From NCBI GenBank assembly GCA_002409745.1, contig DHOU01000015.1, positions 41,790 to 105,789 on the forward strand: a DNA stretch of 64,000 nt. The letters are read 5' to 3'. Made by a program: the position numbers and the translations under genes. Below the pieces are notes generated by a model. It saw only the letters and a list, made by a program, of their open reading frames with translations. It was not told the origin of the DNA and did not search any database. This document shows positions 1 through 8,411 of this stretch, piece by piece (within the stretch, counting starts at the first letter, position 1; the number at the start of each line of letters is the position of its first letter). Source of the DNA: Bacteroidales bacterium UBA5382 (lineage in GTDB: Bacteria; Bacteroidota; Bacteroidia; Bacteroidales; Dysgonomonadaceae).

Positions 1-315
1 GAGCACGATTGCGGGGCGATTCCGGTGATCGACGAACCGAACAGTGTGCGCCGCCTCACCGCCGGCGGAAGCGAGCCGGTCAACAGGGCCGCGTTGAAGA
101 TCGTCCAAACGCCGCAGGTCTTTCCGGCGGAACGTCTCAAGCAGGCTTATCAAATTCCCGATGATCCTTCCTTTACCGATGATGCCTCGGTAGCCGAAAG
201 GGCGGGAATAAAAATACGATTGGTGCCGGGCGACGAGAGGAATATCAAAATCACGTCGTCTTTCGATCTGGAAATAGCGGACTATTTAAAACGTAAAGGG
301 GATGAGCCCGTTTAA
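1..315 (+). CDS. ispD: 2-C-methyl-D-erythritol 4-phosphate cytidylyltransferase, C-terminal part (runs off the left edge)
   Basis: The reading frame is open from base 1 to the TAA at 313-315, so the gene begins outside the window. The visible part carries the IspD C-terminal signatures: TPQVF, the acidic DDASVAE segment and the late NIKITSSFDLEIA segment that closes the CTP-binding fold. IspD joins CTP to methylerythritol phosphate in the non-mevalonate isoprenoid pathway, in the cytoplasm. Only about 104 of the usual 220-235 residues can be seen, so integrity of the N-terminus (the CTP-binding loop) cannot be judged. A GC-rich dispersed repeat follows the stop. Confidence 0.9.
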   Translation, partial: EHDCGAIPVIDEPNSVRRLTAGGSEPVNRAALKIVQTPQVFPAERLKQAYQIPDDPSFTDDASVAERAGIKIRLVPGDERNIKITSSFDLEIADYLKRKGDEPV

Positions 316-399
316 CGGTTCTGCGCCGTTTGACGGAGTAAGGGCGCGGCGCCTTCGCTAAAACATATCCGGAAGTGGATACGGTATTATTTTTTTCTT

Positions 400-407
400 T
401 ATCTTTG
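400..407 (+). promoter_or_regulatory. Bacteroidota -7 promoter box for rpe
   Basis: TATCTTTG fits the TAnnTTTG -7 consensus of Bacteroidota sigma factors and lies 15 bases before the rpe start codon. No clear TTTG -33 element is seen at the expected spacing. Confidence 0.55.
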
Positions 408-422
408 AACATCTAAAAACAA

Positions 423-1079
423 ATGCTTATGAGTACCTTGATAGCGCCTTCGCTACTTTCGGCAAACTTCCTTAATCTGGAAGAAGATATTGAAATGCTT
501 AACCGCAGTGAAGCGGATTGGATTCATCTCGATATTATGGACGGGGTGTTTGTTCCGAATATCTCCTTTGGCTTTCCTATTATCAAACGATTGAAAGAAA
601 AAACCGATAAACTGTTGGATGCGCATCTGATGATTGTCCAGCCGGAGAAATTTATCGATGAAATCGCCGGCTGCGGCGTGCGAACGATGAACGTGCATTA
701 CGAAGCCTGCACGCATCTCCACCGGGTGGTACATGCCATTAAAGATAAAGGCATGCAGGCAGCCGTTACGCTCAACCCCCATACGCCGGTTGCGTTACTC
801 GAAGATATTCTCCTCGATGTGGATATGGTGCTGCTGATGTCGGTTAATCCGGGCTTTGGCGGACAGCGGTTTATTGAAAACACCCTCGCCAAAGTATCGA
901 GGCTCAAAGAAATGATCTTACGGAAAAAGCCGTCCGTCTTGATACAAGTCGATGGAGGCGTGAATCTGGAAACCGGCAAACAGTTGGTAGATGCCGGTGC
1001 CGATGTGTTGGTAGCGGGAAGTTTTATCTTTAATTCCGATAATCCGGTAGAGACGATTCACCGGTTGAAGCAATTATAG
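423..1079 (+). CDS. rpe: Ribulose-phosphate 3-epimerase
   Basis: Interconverts ribulose 5-phosphate and xylulose 5-phosphate in the pentose phosphate pathway. The 218 residues are a complete TIM barrel of normal length. Family motifs are present in order: IAPSLLSAN at the N-terminus, HLDIMDGVFVPN with a metal-binding His and the catalytic Asp, DAHLMI, the MSVNPGFGGQ phosphate loop and VDGGVN with the second catalytic Asp. Two ATGs are possible, at 423 and 429; MSTLIAPSLL from the second also looks natural. It has its own promoter box at 400-407 and is separate from ispD upstream. Confidence 0.96.
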   Translation: MLMSTLIAPSLLSANFLNLEEDIEMLNRSEADWIHLDIMDGVFVPNISFGFPIIKRLKEKTDKLLDAHLMIVQPEKFIDEIAGCGVRTMNVHYEACTHLHRVVHAIKDKGMQAAVTLNPHTPVALLEDILLDVDMVLLMSVNPGFGGQRFIENTLAKVSRLKEMILRKKPSVLIQVDGGVNLETGKQLVDAGADVLVAGSFIFNSDNPVETIHRLKQL

Positions 1080-1273
1080 GAGTATCCCCCCGGCTTCGCC
1101 CTTCCATTCTTTCCCTGAGACTGTCTCAAAAGTAAAAATAGAAATGATTCTATTTGCGATTTGTACATGATCTCTTGCAGATTGCGCGGATTTTCGCAGA
1201 ACGCAGATTTTAATAACAACTTTTATTACAGCCTCAGTTGCAGAGCCTGAAGTACGGCGGGTATCATAACGAT

Positions 1274-2851
1274 ATGAATGCGCTCCGGGGGAAAATCCCT
1301 TTTTTCTATCTATTGCTGCCTGTTGTAGCGGGCATTCTTACCGCATCTCAGGTGCATGCTTTCTCCTGCTTCTTCTGGATCGGTCTGGCCGGGATAGGGG
1401 CGATGCTACTCGCCATTGTTTTTTCTTCCTTCAATCCGTATCCTTTCCGTTGGCTTTTCGGCGCGGGAACGATGCTTTTTCTGTTCTTTATTGCGACAGT
1501 CTCTTGCCGTCTTTGGGAAGAGCATACGGAATTTTCTTTTCCTCCGGAACAAACGACCTATATGGGGTACGTTTCCGATATTCCTCAGGAAAAGCCGAAA
1601 TCGATGGCCTGTAATATTGCGGTCTCCGTACCGGTTCGGAAGAATGTGGTGTTGTATTTACAAAAAAACGCCGAAGCACGCAGCTTGTCTCCCGGCGAGG
1701 AGATTGTTTTTTCATGTACGATGCAACCGTTCCGGAATCTGGGAAATCCCGACGATTTCGATTATGTACGCTATATGCAAATAAACGGATTCTCCGGCTC
1801 TTCCTATATTCCCGAAACTCATTGGAAAAAAACCGGCCGGCAGAAGCAGGGCATCGCCGTTCTCGCACAACATATCCGGTTGGATATTCTCGGGTTTTAC
1901 CGCTCGTTGGAATTATCCCCCGATGCGTATGCGTTTATTTCGGCGCTTACCCTCGGTTATAAAGCTCTTCTGACAGACGATTTGCAGGAGGCTTTCCGGG
2001 TGTCGGGTACCGCGCATGTATTGGCTGTGAGCGGACTTCACGTGGGGATTATTTATATTATCTTCAATTTGTTCTTCTCTTTTCTGGGAACTTCCGGGCG
2101 AAAGTACCGGATGCGTCAGTGGGCGGTCATCGCGATGCTGTGGCTCTATGTTTTTGTTACGGGCTTGCCGATGCCGGTGGTCAGGGCGGGGGTGATGCTG
2201 ACGATTTATTGTGTCGGAAAAATCTGTCGCCGGAAAGGCTTTAATTATAATACATTGGCCGCAACAGCTTTCCTGATGTTGATCGTACATCCTTCGGGAC
2301 TGTTCGATGTCGGGTTTCAAATGAGCTTTGCCTCTGTCTTCGCCATCTTGTTCTTTCAACCGAAATTGAACGCATTATTCCCCGTAGAAAATCGATTTAA
2401 ACGATCTGTGCGGAACTTGGCAACGATTTCATTAGCCGCCCAACTGGGTGTCTTCCCCTTGGTCCTTTATTATTTCGGCACGTTCCCTACGTATTTCTTT
2501 CTGGCGAACCTGGTTATTGTCCCGCTCACGACACTGATTACGTATGCCGTTTTTCCATTGATCCCGTTGTTTTTCTGCTTGCAGTGGCATATTCCTTTTT
2601 TCGACCGGCTATTTACGGTCTGTACCCGCATCGTACAAGCGCTTATCGACGGGACGCTGCAATCGGTATATTGGGTCGAATCCCTCCCGTTATCGCAACT
2701 CTCCGGGGTCCATATTTCTTTTGTGCAGGTCTTCTGCCTGTATGTTTTTATATTGATGATAACTTCGTTTTTCATACGCCCGCGTGCCCGTTCTGCCTTT
2801 ATCGCGTTGTCTGCCGCATTGATTTTCCTGTTATCCCGGTACATGATGTGA
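1274..2851 (+). CDS. ComEC/Rec2-family membrane protein
   Basis: Polytopic inner-membrane protein of the ComEC competence family, predicted to carry single-stranded DNA across the membrane. An N-terminal pair of membrane segments is followed by a soluble DUF4131-like part (about residues 80-200). The Competence domain follows, with many hydrophobic helices and the signature SGTAHVLAVSGLHVGIIY near residue 240. The C-terminal metallo-beta-lactamase domain found in long ComEC proteins is missing, as is usual in Bacteroidota homologues. The frame is open from a TTG at 1238, but I prefer ATG 1274 (MNALRGKIPFFYLLL) because it directly precedes the first membrane helix. Confidence 0.85.
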   Translation: MNALRGKIPFFYLLLPVVAGILTASQVHAFSCFFWIGLAGIGAMLLAIVFSSFNPYPFRWLFGAGTMLFLFFIATVSCRLWEEHTEFSFPPEQTTYMGYVSDIPQEKPKSMACNIAVSVPVRKNVVLYLQKNAEARSLSPGEEIVFSCTMQPFRNLGNPDDFDYVRYMQINGFSGSSYIPETHWKKTGRQKQGIAVLAQHIRLDILGFYRSLELSPDAYAFISALTLGYKALLTDDLQEAFRVSGTAHVLAVSGLHVGIIYIIFNLFFSFLGTSGRKYRMRQWAVIAMLWLYVFVTGLPMPVVRAGVMLTIYCVGKICRRKGFNYNTLAATAFLMLIVHPSGLFDVGFQMSFASVFAILFFQPKLNALFPVENRFKRSVRNLATISLAAQLGVFPLVLYYFGTFPTYFFLANLVIVPLTTLITYAVFPLIPLFFCLQWHIPFFDRLFTVCTRIVQALIDGTLQSVYWVESLPLSQLSGVHISFVQVFCLYVFILMITSFFIRPRARSAFIALSAALIFLLSRYMM

Positions 2852-2883
2852 CGAAAAAAGGGGCGTATGTGCTAAATTTGTAG

Positions 2884-2891
2884 TACTTTTG
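2884..2891 (+). promoter_or_regulatory. -7 promoter box for the DHH phosphatase gene
   Basis: TACTTTTG matches TAnnTTTG and lies 29 bases before the ATG at 2921, in the short gap after the ComEC-like gene. Confidence 0.45.
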
Positions 2892-2920
2892 CATTCATCC
2901 TAAAAAAACATCCGCAAAAT

Positions 2921-3973
2921 ATGAGTTATACAGCATCTGTCTCGAATATTATTGATGAGGCATCTATCCGTCAAATACAAGAGTACATCGACCGGTCCGG
3001 ACAAATTGTCATTACCGCCCACCTCTCTCCCGATGGCGATGCATTGGGTTCTTCCCTCGCTTTATGCCAGTACTTGCAAAGGCAGGGCAAGAAGGCGGAG
3101 GTGATGGTGCCGAATTCGTTTCCGTACTTCCTTAAATGGATGGAAGGGGCGGAAAAAATCCTTATATACGAACATAATTCCGCTGCCGGCCGCCATCATC
3201 TCGAGCAAGCCGATTTGATTTTTTCTCTCGATTACAATATCTTGAAAAGGGTCGGAGACATCGGGCCGGTGATTGCCGCTTCTCCGGCGCAGAAAGTGCT
3301 CATCGATCATCATCCGTATCCCGATACGTTGTTTGATGTGACGGTTTCGCATCCGGAGATTTCCTCGACGAGCGAACTTATTTTCCGGCTGTTGTTTCAG
3401 ATGGGGAAATATGAAGGTATGACGCGGGAGGAGGCTGCCTGTATCTATTGCGGCATGATGACCGATACGGGAGCGTTTACCTATAATTCGAGCAATCCGG
3501 AGATTTATGAGATTATCAGTTTGTTGCTTCGGAAGAATATCGATAAAGACGCCATTTACTCGAATGTGTATAACAATTATTCCGAAAACCGTTTCCGGCT
3601 GTTGGGTTTCACTCTCTCGCAACGGATGAAGATTTATCCCGAAAGCCATGCCGCGCTCATTTATCTTTCGAGAGAAGATCAAAAGCCCTTTCATTTCAGC
3701 AAAGGCGACACCGAAGGATTCGTCAACTATCCGCTGAGCATTAAGAATATTATTTTCTCGACGTTTATCCGCGAAGACGATGATCTGATCAAACTGTCAT
3801 TTCGCTCGCAGAAGAACTTTGCCTGCAACGAATTTGCTGCGGAGTTTTTCGGCGGAGGCGGGCATTTGAACGCTTCCGGCGGAGAGTTTCACGGAACGAT
3901 GGAGGATGCTTTGCAACGATTCGAATCGGGGCTCGAAAAGTATCGTGAAAAGCTAAAAAAGAACAATTTGTGA
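2921..3973 (+). CDS. DHH/DHHA1 phosphoesterase, NrnA-type (nanoRNase / pAp phosphatase)
   Basis: Bifunctional oligoribonuclease and 3'-phosphoadenosine 5'-phosphate phosphatase family. The N-terminal DHH domain has HLSPDGDALGSSLAL near residue 35 (metal-binding His and Asp residues), DLIFSLDYN and the name-giving IDHHPYPD near residue 127. A DHHA1 domain closes the protein with the GGGGHLNASGG substrate loop near residue 311. Length, 350 residues, is normal for NrnA (310-350). Cytoplasmic; degrades 2-5-mers of RNA and recycles pAp. Own promoter box upstream. Confidence 0.9.
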   Translation: MSYTASVSNIIDEASIRQIQEYIDRSGQIVITAHLSPDGDALGSSLALCQYLQRQGKKAEVMVPNSFPYFLKWMEGAEKILIYEHNSAAGRHHLEQADLIFSLDYNILKRVGDIGPVIAASPAQKVLIDHHPYPDTLFDVTVSHPEISSTSELIFRLLFQMGKYEGMTREEAACIYCGMMTDTGAFTYNSSNPEIYEIISLLLRKNIDKDAIYSNVYNNYSENRFRLLGFTLSQRMKIYPESHAALIYLSREDQKPFHFSKGDTEGFVNYPLSIKNIIFSTFIREDDDLIKLSFRSQKNFACNEFAAEFFGGGGHLNASGGEFHGTMEDALQRFESGLEKYREKLKKNNL

Positions 3974-4047
3974 CTTCTTTCTCTCCTTTTTAAGGATCAA
4001 TAATGTTTATTTCGTCTCTAACTTGCCGGTTTTTGAAGCGGATTGTT

Positions 4048-4055
4048 TACTTTTG
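4048..4055 (+). promoter_or_regulatory. -7 promoter box for the DUF4827 lipoprotein gene
   Basis: TACTTTTG matches TAnnTTTG and lies 32 bases before the ATG at 4088. A TTG at 4023-4025 sits 22 bases upstream of it and could be a weak -33 element. Confidence 0.45.
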
Positions 4056-4087
4056 TAGTTCATTTAACGATTTGACGATAGAAATAT

Positions 4088-4666
4088 ATGAAACAAATAT
4101 CTCCTGTATTTTTGCTTTTAGCGGCGCTTGCGCTGATTACCGCGTCGTGCAATAATCAGAAAACGTACGCCGATCATCTTAAGGAAGAAACAAAAGCAAT
4201 TAAAAAGTTTATCAATGAAAATGATTTAATTATTCTCAAGACTTTCCCCAGTGATACAACTTTCAGAGGAAATGAATTTTATCAGGATCCTTACACGGGA
4301 GTCTATTTTCAGATAACCAATCGGGGACAAATAACCAATAAAGTATCGATAGCCGACGAAGTGTATGTGCGTTATAGCGGGTTGTCCTTTTTTATGTCGG
4401 ACGATACGACCAAATATAACAATAACAATCCGGCAACGAGCCCGGACCCCGGAACATTCGTGTACTATGGGACGGTAACCGGTTCGACGGTCGATGCTTA
4501 CCGAAATGCGACGACTACGGCATGGGCCGTTCCTTTACAGTATATCGGGCATACTGGGCGTGTGAAAATGATTGTCCCTTTTGCGATGGGATCTTCTTAC
4601 GACCGGTCGAATTTTCAGCCTACCTATTACGAAAGCGTTCAATATCGATTTTCGCCTTATAAATAA
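4088..4666 (+). CDS. DUF4827 family lipoprotein
   Basis: A 192-residue protein with a lipoprotein signal peptide ending in ITASC (Cys21), so it should be lipidated and sit in the periplasm or outer membrane. The rest matches what I know of the DUF4827 family of Bacteroidales: an N-terminal helical part rich in Lys and Glu (residues 25-50), then a beta-rich domain resembling FKBP-type folds (GVYFQITNRG, VYVRYSGL, FAMGSSYDRSNF). No enzyme function is established for the family. It lies 30 bases before glmM on the same strand and may be co-transcribed. Confidence 0.8.
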   Translation: MKQISPVFLLLAALALITASCNNQKTYADHLKEETKAIKKFINENDLIILKTFPSDTTFRGNEFYQDPYTGVYFQITNRGQITNKVSIADEVYVRYSGLSFFMSDDTTKYNNNNPATSPDPGTFVYYGTVTGSTVDAYRNATTTAWAVPLQYIGHTGRVKMIVPFAMGSSYDRSNFQPTYYESVQYRFSPYK

Positions 4667-4696
4667 TAGAGCTATTCATCTGTAATCCGTTTTTTT

Positions 4697-6079
4697 ATGA
4701 CATTAATCAAATCCATATCCGGCATTCGGGGCACTATCGGCGGAGAGGTCGGTGAAAATCTCACTCCCTTGGATATTGTGAAGTTCACGGCTGCCTATGC
4801 CTCCTTTATCAAGCAAACGACAAAAGAAAAGAATCCCGCGATCGTCGTGGGACGTGATGCCCGCATTTCGGGCGAAATGGTACACCGCATTCTCACCGGA
4901 ACGCTTATCGGCATGGGCTGCCGCGTTACGGATATCGGCATGGCTACGACACCTACCACCGAATTGGGCGTCATCCGCGAAAAAGCGGCGGGGGGAATTA
5001 TCATTACAGCCAGTCATAATCCGAAACAATGGAACGCATTAAAGTTACTCAATGGTGATGGCGAATTTCTTAGTGCAAAGGATGGAGAGACTGTTTTACA
5101 GATAGCTGAGGCGGAAGATTTTCCGTTTGTGGGCGTCGACGAGTTGGGGACGTTGGTGCAAAAACGATATCTTCACGAGCATATTCAAAGCGTATTATCG
5201 CTCGATCTGGTCGATGTGAAAGCCATTAAAGCGGCGAATTTTCGTGTCGCCATCGACACTGTAAACTCGGTCGGAGGAGTTGCATTGCCCGAACTGTTGT
5301 ATGCATTAGGCGTAAAAGAAATTTTTAAACTGCATTGTGCGCCGCATGGCAATTTTTCTCATAATCCCGAACCCCTGCCGGCAAATCTTACCGAACTGTC
5401 TGCGTTAATGAAGAGTTCGAAGGCGAATGTCGGTTTTGCGGTCGATCCCGATGTGGATCGGTTGGCGATTTATTGTGAAAACGGAGAACCTTTCGGTGAA
5501 GAATATACGTTGGTGGCAGTGGCCGATTATGTGCTGCAACATACGCCGGGTAACACCGTGTCGAATTTGAGTTCGAGCCGCGCGTTGAAAGATGTTACCG
5601 AAAAGCACGGCGGACAATATTCTGCGGCTGCCGTAGGAGAAGTGAATGTCGTTACCCGGATGAAGGAAGTCAATGCCGTTATCGGTGGAGAAGGAAACGG
5701 CGGGGTGATTTATCCGGCGTCCCATTATGGACGCGATGCCTTGGTGGGGATAGGGTTGTTTTTGTCGCATTTGGCAAAGACTGGGTTGAAGCCGAGCGAA
5801 TTGCGCGCAACCTATCCGGCTTACTTTATGGCAAAACAGAAAGTCGAATTGACTCCCGGAATAGATACCGATGCGGTATTGGCCGGAATAAAGGCGCGTT
5901 TTAGTGATGAGAAAGTAACCGATATCGATGGAGTGAAAATCGATTTTCCCGATAAATGGGTGCATCTCAGAAAGTCGAATACCGAGCCGATTATCCGGGT
6001 ATATTCCGAAGCTCCTTCGCAAGAAGAAGCCGAGGCGACGGCGAAGCAGATTATGGATATGATCAAAGAGTTCCGATAG
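4697..6079 (+). CDS. glmM: Phosphoglucosamine mutase
   Basis: Converts glucosamine 6-phosphate to glucosamine 1-phosphate on the way to UDP-GlcNAc for peptidoglycan and lipid A. The 460 residues contain the four alpha-D-phosphohexomutase domains: the N-terminal SGIRG, the phosphoserine loop TASHNPKQWN with Ser106, the metal loop DPDVDRLA near residue 249, the sugar-binding GEGNGG near 334 and the phosphate-binding RKSNTEPIIRVY near the C-terminus. Bacteroidota GlmM/ManB proteins of this size can act on more than one hexose phosphate, so some phosphomannomutase activity cannot be excluded. Confidence 0.92.
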   Translation: MTLIKSISGIRGTIGGEVGENLTPLDIVKFTAAYASFIKQTTKEKNPAIVVGRDARISGEMVHRILTGTLIGMGCRVTDIGMATTPTTELGVIREKAAGGIIITASHNPKQWNALKLLNGDGEFLSAKDGETVLQIAEAEDFPFVGVDELGTLVQKRYLHEHIQSVLSLDLVDVKAIKAANFRVAIDTVNSVGGVALPELLYALGVKEIFKLHCAPHGNFSHNPEPLPANLTELSALMKSSKANVGFAVDPDVDRLAIYCENGEPFGEEYTLVAVADYVLQHTPGNTVSNLSSSRALKDVTEKHGGQYSAAAVGEVNVVTRMKEVNAVIGGEGNGGVIYPASHYGRDALVGIGLFLSHLAKTGLKPSELRATYPAYFMAKQKVELTPGIDTDAVLAGIKARFSDEKVTDIDGVKIDFPDKWVHLRKSNTEPIIRVYSEAPSQEEAEATAKQIMDMIKEFR

Positions 6080-6141
6080 AACGGATTGATTCAAGCACAT
6101 TGCGATTGATTCATCCTTGCCCTCAATTTTTCGGTAGGGCT

Positions 6142-6205
6142 ATGATACATGCAGCGGAAAAGGCGCCAACTGTGAGGCGCAAGAATATTTTCCGCCTGTA
6201 TAGTC
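6142..6205 (+). terminator. Long hairpin after glmM
   Basis: GCGGAAAA (6154-6161) pairs with TTTTCCGC (6188-6195), and flanking ATACA/TGTAT extend the stem. The loop itself holds GGCGCC and GGCGC. It lies between glmM and the acyltransferase gene. It lacks a following T-run, so it may be a processing or structural hairpin rather than an intrinsic terminator. Confidence 0.4.
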
Positions 6206-6259
6206 ATGATCGTATCTTAGGCGAAATGAAGCAAAGAAAAGTATCCACGATTATATTTT

Positions 6260-7087
6260 ATGAAAGATAAATTGGTAAGTCGCGAAGATATTCGTGCATG
6301 GCATCCTATATTCCGTAGCAAATATGGAGATAAATTGATTGATTGGGGAGTGAAAATATCGGGGCTGAATATCGCCAATGATATTTACGATCGTTCGAAA
6401 CACTTGACAGGCCCCGCGTTTTGTAAAGATTTATTGGATAAATTGAGTCTGAAACGCACGTTGGTCAACGTGGAAATCCTCGAAGAATATAAAAATAAAC
6501 CCTTTATCACTGTTTCCAATCATGCTTACGGACATGTCGATGGTATCGCGGCGATTGAGACCGTTGCCTCACGGGTGGATGATTATAAAATCATGGTCAA
6601 CTTTGTATTGGGAATGATCGATACGATGGCCGAGAATTTTATCACGGTGAATCCTTATAAAGCCGGTAATCCCGATAGTGCCACGTTGAACGGCATAAAG
6701 CAGTGTATCGAGCATATCCGCAACGGGCATGCCATGGGGTTTTTCCCTTCGGGTGCGGTGTCGAATATTTATTTCAAGCACGGGCGTTTTGTGCTGGAAG
6801 ACCGGGAGTGGCAGGCATCCATTATTAAACTGATAAAGAAAGCGGAAGTGCCCGTCATACCGATGCACTTTTCGGGACGGAATTCCATCCCTTTTTATCT
6901 CTCGCGGTTATTCGGATGGCAAGTCCGTACGCTATTGATGTGTCATGAATTGTATAATAAGAAGGACAAAGAGATGGTGATTACATTCGGTAATCCCATT
7001 ATGCCGGAAGAGATGGCTTCCTATAAAGATGATAAGGAACTCGGCGAATTTTTGAAGTTGAGCACCTATCGGTTAGGAAAAAAATAA
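6260..7087 (+). CDS. 1-acylglycerol-3-phosphate acyltransferase-like (PlsC/LPLAT) protein
   Basis: Member of the lysophospholipid acyltransferase superfamily, 275 residues. The catalytic motif is NHAYGHVDGI near residue 87, the HX5D spacing seen in several Bacteroidota members rather than the classic HX4D. The substrate-binding block follows as GFFPSGAVSN near residue 159, and VPVIPMHFSGRN near 200 is the third block. There is no obvious long membrane helix. It probably acylates a glycerophosphate or an aminolipid at the inner membrane face; the exact acceptor cannot be read from sequence. Confidence 0.85.
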   Translation: MKDKLVSREDIRAWHPIFRSKYGDKLIDWGVKISGLNIANDIYDRSKHLTGPAFCKDLLDKLSLKRTLVNVEILEEYKNKPFITVSNHAYGHVDGIAAIETVASRVDDYKIMVNFVLGMIDTMAENFITVNPYKAGNPDSATLNGIKQCIEHIRNGHAMGFFPSGAVSNIYFKHGRFVLEDREWQASIIKLIKKAEVPVIPMHFSGRNSIPFYLSRLFGWQVRTLLMCHELYNKKDKEMVITFGNPIMPEEMASYKDDKELGEFLKLSTYRLGKK

Positions 7088-7096
7088 ATAATTGCC

Positions 7097-7104
7097 TATC
7101 TTTG
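7097..7104 (+). promoter_or_regulatory. -7 promoter box for the sigma-54-type activator/lptE operon
   Basis: TATCTTTG matches TAnnTTTG, 38 bases before the ATG at 7143. This suggests the operon is read by the housekeeping sigma factor. Confidence 0.5.
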
Positions 7105-7142
7105 AAATCTAAAAAATTCTACTGCAAAAGCGAACGGTTTTT

Positions 7143-8411
7143 ATGGCTAAAGTAAATATACAACAAATAAAACAACGGTTTGGTATTATCGGTGTTTCGC
7201 CGGAGTTGGAGAGAGCTATGGATGTTGCTTTGCAAGTTTCTCACACCGATCTTTCCGTGCTTATCACGGGCGAGAGCGGGGTAGGGAAGGAAATTTTCCC
7301 GCAGATCATACATCAATACAGCCGGCGTAAACATGGCGCCTATTTTGCGATTAATTGCGGATCGATTCCCGAAGGAACTATCGATTCGGAATTGTTTGGC
7401 CACGAGAAAGGGTCTTTTACCGGGGCTACGGGTACTCGCAAAGGGTACTTCGAGGTGGCTGACGGCGGGACGCTTTTCCTCGATGAGGTGGGGGAGTTGC
7501 CTTTATCGACACAATCCCGGTTGTTGCGCGTGCTCGAAAGCGGCGAATTTATCAAAGTGGGTTCCTCGAAAGTGGAAAAGAGTGATGTCAGGGTGGTAGC
7601 CGCAACGAACTTAAATATGGTGAAGGCGGTGGAACAAGGAAAGTTCCGGGAAGATCTGTATTATCGGCTCAATTCGGTGCCTATTCGTATCCCGCCGTTG
7701 AGAGACCGCCGCGAAGACATTCCCCTGCTCTTCCGGAAGTTTGCGGGCGATTTCGCCGAAAAATACATGATGCCGTCGATTTCTCTCACCGACGATGCGA
7801 AGGAATTGATTAAAGAATATCGATGGCCCGGAAATGTACGGCAGTTGAAGAATATCACCGAGCAGATATCCATCATCGAAAAAGAACGGATTATCACCGC
7901 GGATATCCTGCAAAAATATTTGCCTAAAAACGAGGTGGGCATGTTGCCGGTATTAGTGTCGAATATCAGGGATGCCGAACAGAAATCGTTTGCCAATGAG
8001 CGGGAGATATTGTATCAGGTGTTGTTCGATATGAAAAAAGATATCACGGACCTTAAAAAGGTGGTGAAAAATATGTTGGATAATTCGGAAAATACGTCGC
8101 CAAAGATTTTTGACGATCCCGTGGCTTCTACTTCCGTCATTCCAAAAGATAATACGACCGTTACCATTCCTGTAAAATACAATCAGGATACGATTCGATT
8201 GGACGACCGGCCTTCTTCCAAAAACGAGGAGATACAGGAGGCGGCCGAATTTGAAGAAAGTTCGTTATCACTGGATGAAGTGGAAAAAGATCTCATCGTC
8301 AAAGCCCTTGAGAAGAATAACGGAAAAAGAAAACAGGCTGCAGTCGACCTTGGCATATCCGAGCGTACACTCTACCGGAAAATTAAAGAATACAATTTGG
8401 ATAACGCATGA
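7143..8411 (+). CDS. Sigma-54-interacting transcriptional activator (AAA+ plus Fis-type HTH)
   Basis: Enhancer-binding protein of 422 residues without an N-terminal receiver or PAS domain. The AAA+ domain (about residues 15-245) has Walker A GESGVGKE, the sigma-54 contact loop as GSFTGA instead of the usual GAFTGA, Walker B GGTLFLDEVGELP and the arginine-finger block LYYRLNSVPIRIPPLRDR. A poorly conserved linker (270-370) leads to a Fis-like helix-turn-helix, KRKQAAVDLGISERTLYRKI. Its stop codon overlaps the lptE start (ATGA), so the two are translationally coupled. Regulatory input and target promoters are unknown. Confidence 0.92.
   Translation: MAKVNIQQIKQRFGIIGVSPELERAMDVALQVSHTDLSVLITGESGVGKEIFPQIIHQYSRRKHGAYFAINCGSIPEGTIDSELFGHEKGSFTGATGTRKGYFEVADGGTLFLDEVGELPLSTQSRLLRVLESGEFIKVGSSKVEKSDVRVVAATNLNMVKAVEQGKFREDLYYRLNSVPIRIPPLRDRREDIPLLFRKFAGDFAEKYMMPSISLTDDAKELIKEYRWPGNVRQLKNITEQISIIEKERIITADILQKYLPKNEVGMLPVLVSNIRDAEQKSFANEREILYQVLFDMKKDITDLKKVVKNMLDNSENTSPKIFDDPVASTSVIPKDNTTVTIPVKYNQDTIRLDDRPSSKNEEIQEAAEFEESSLSLDEVEKDLIVKALEKNNGKRKQAAVDLGISERTLYRKIKEYNLDNA

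Noticed and set aside
1238..1273. TTG start for the ComEC-like protein
   Set aside because: The added 12 residues are polar and unlike a membrane-protein start, whereas ATG 1274 directly precedes the first helix.
4703..6100. Minus-strand frames opposite glmM, including one of 231 codons
   Set aside because: Antisense to a complete phosphohexomutase gene.
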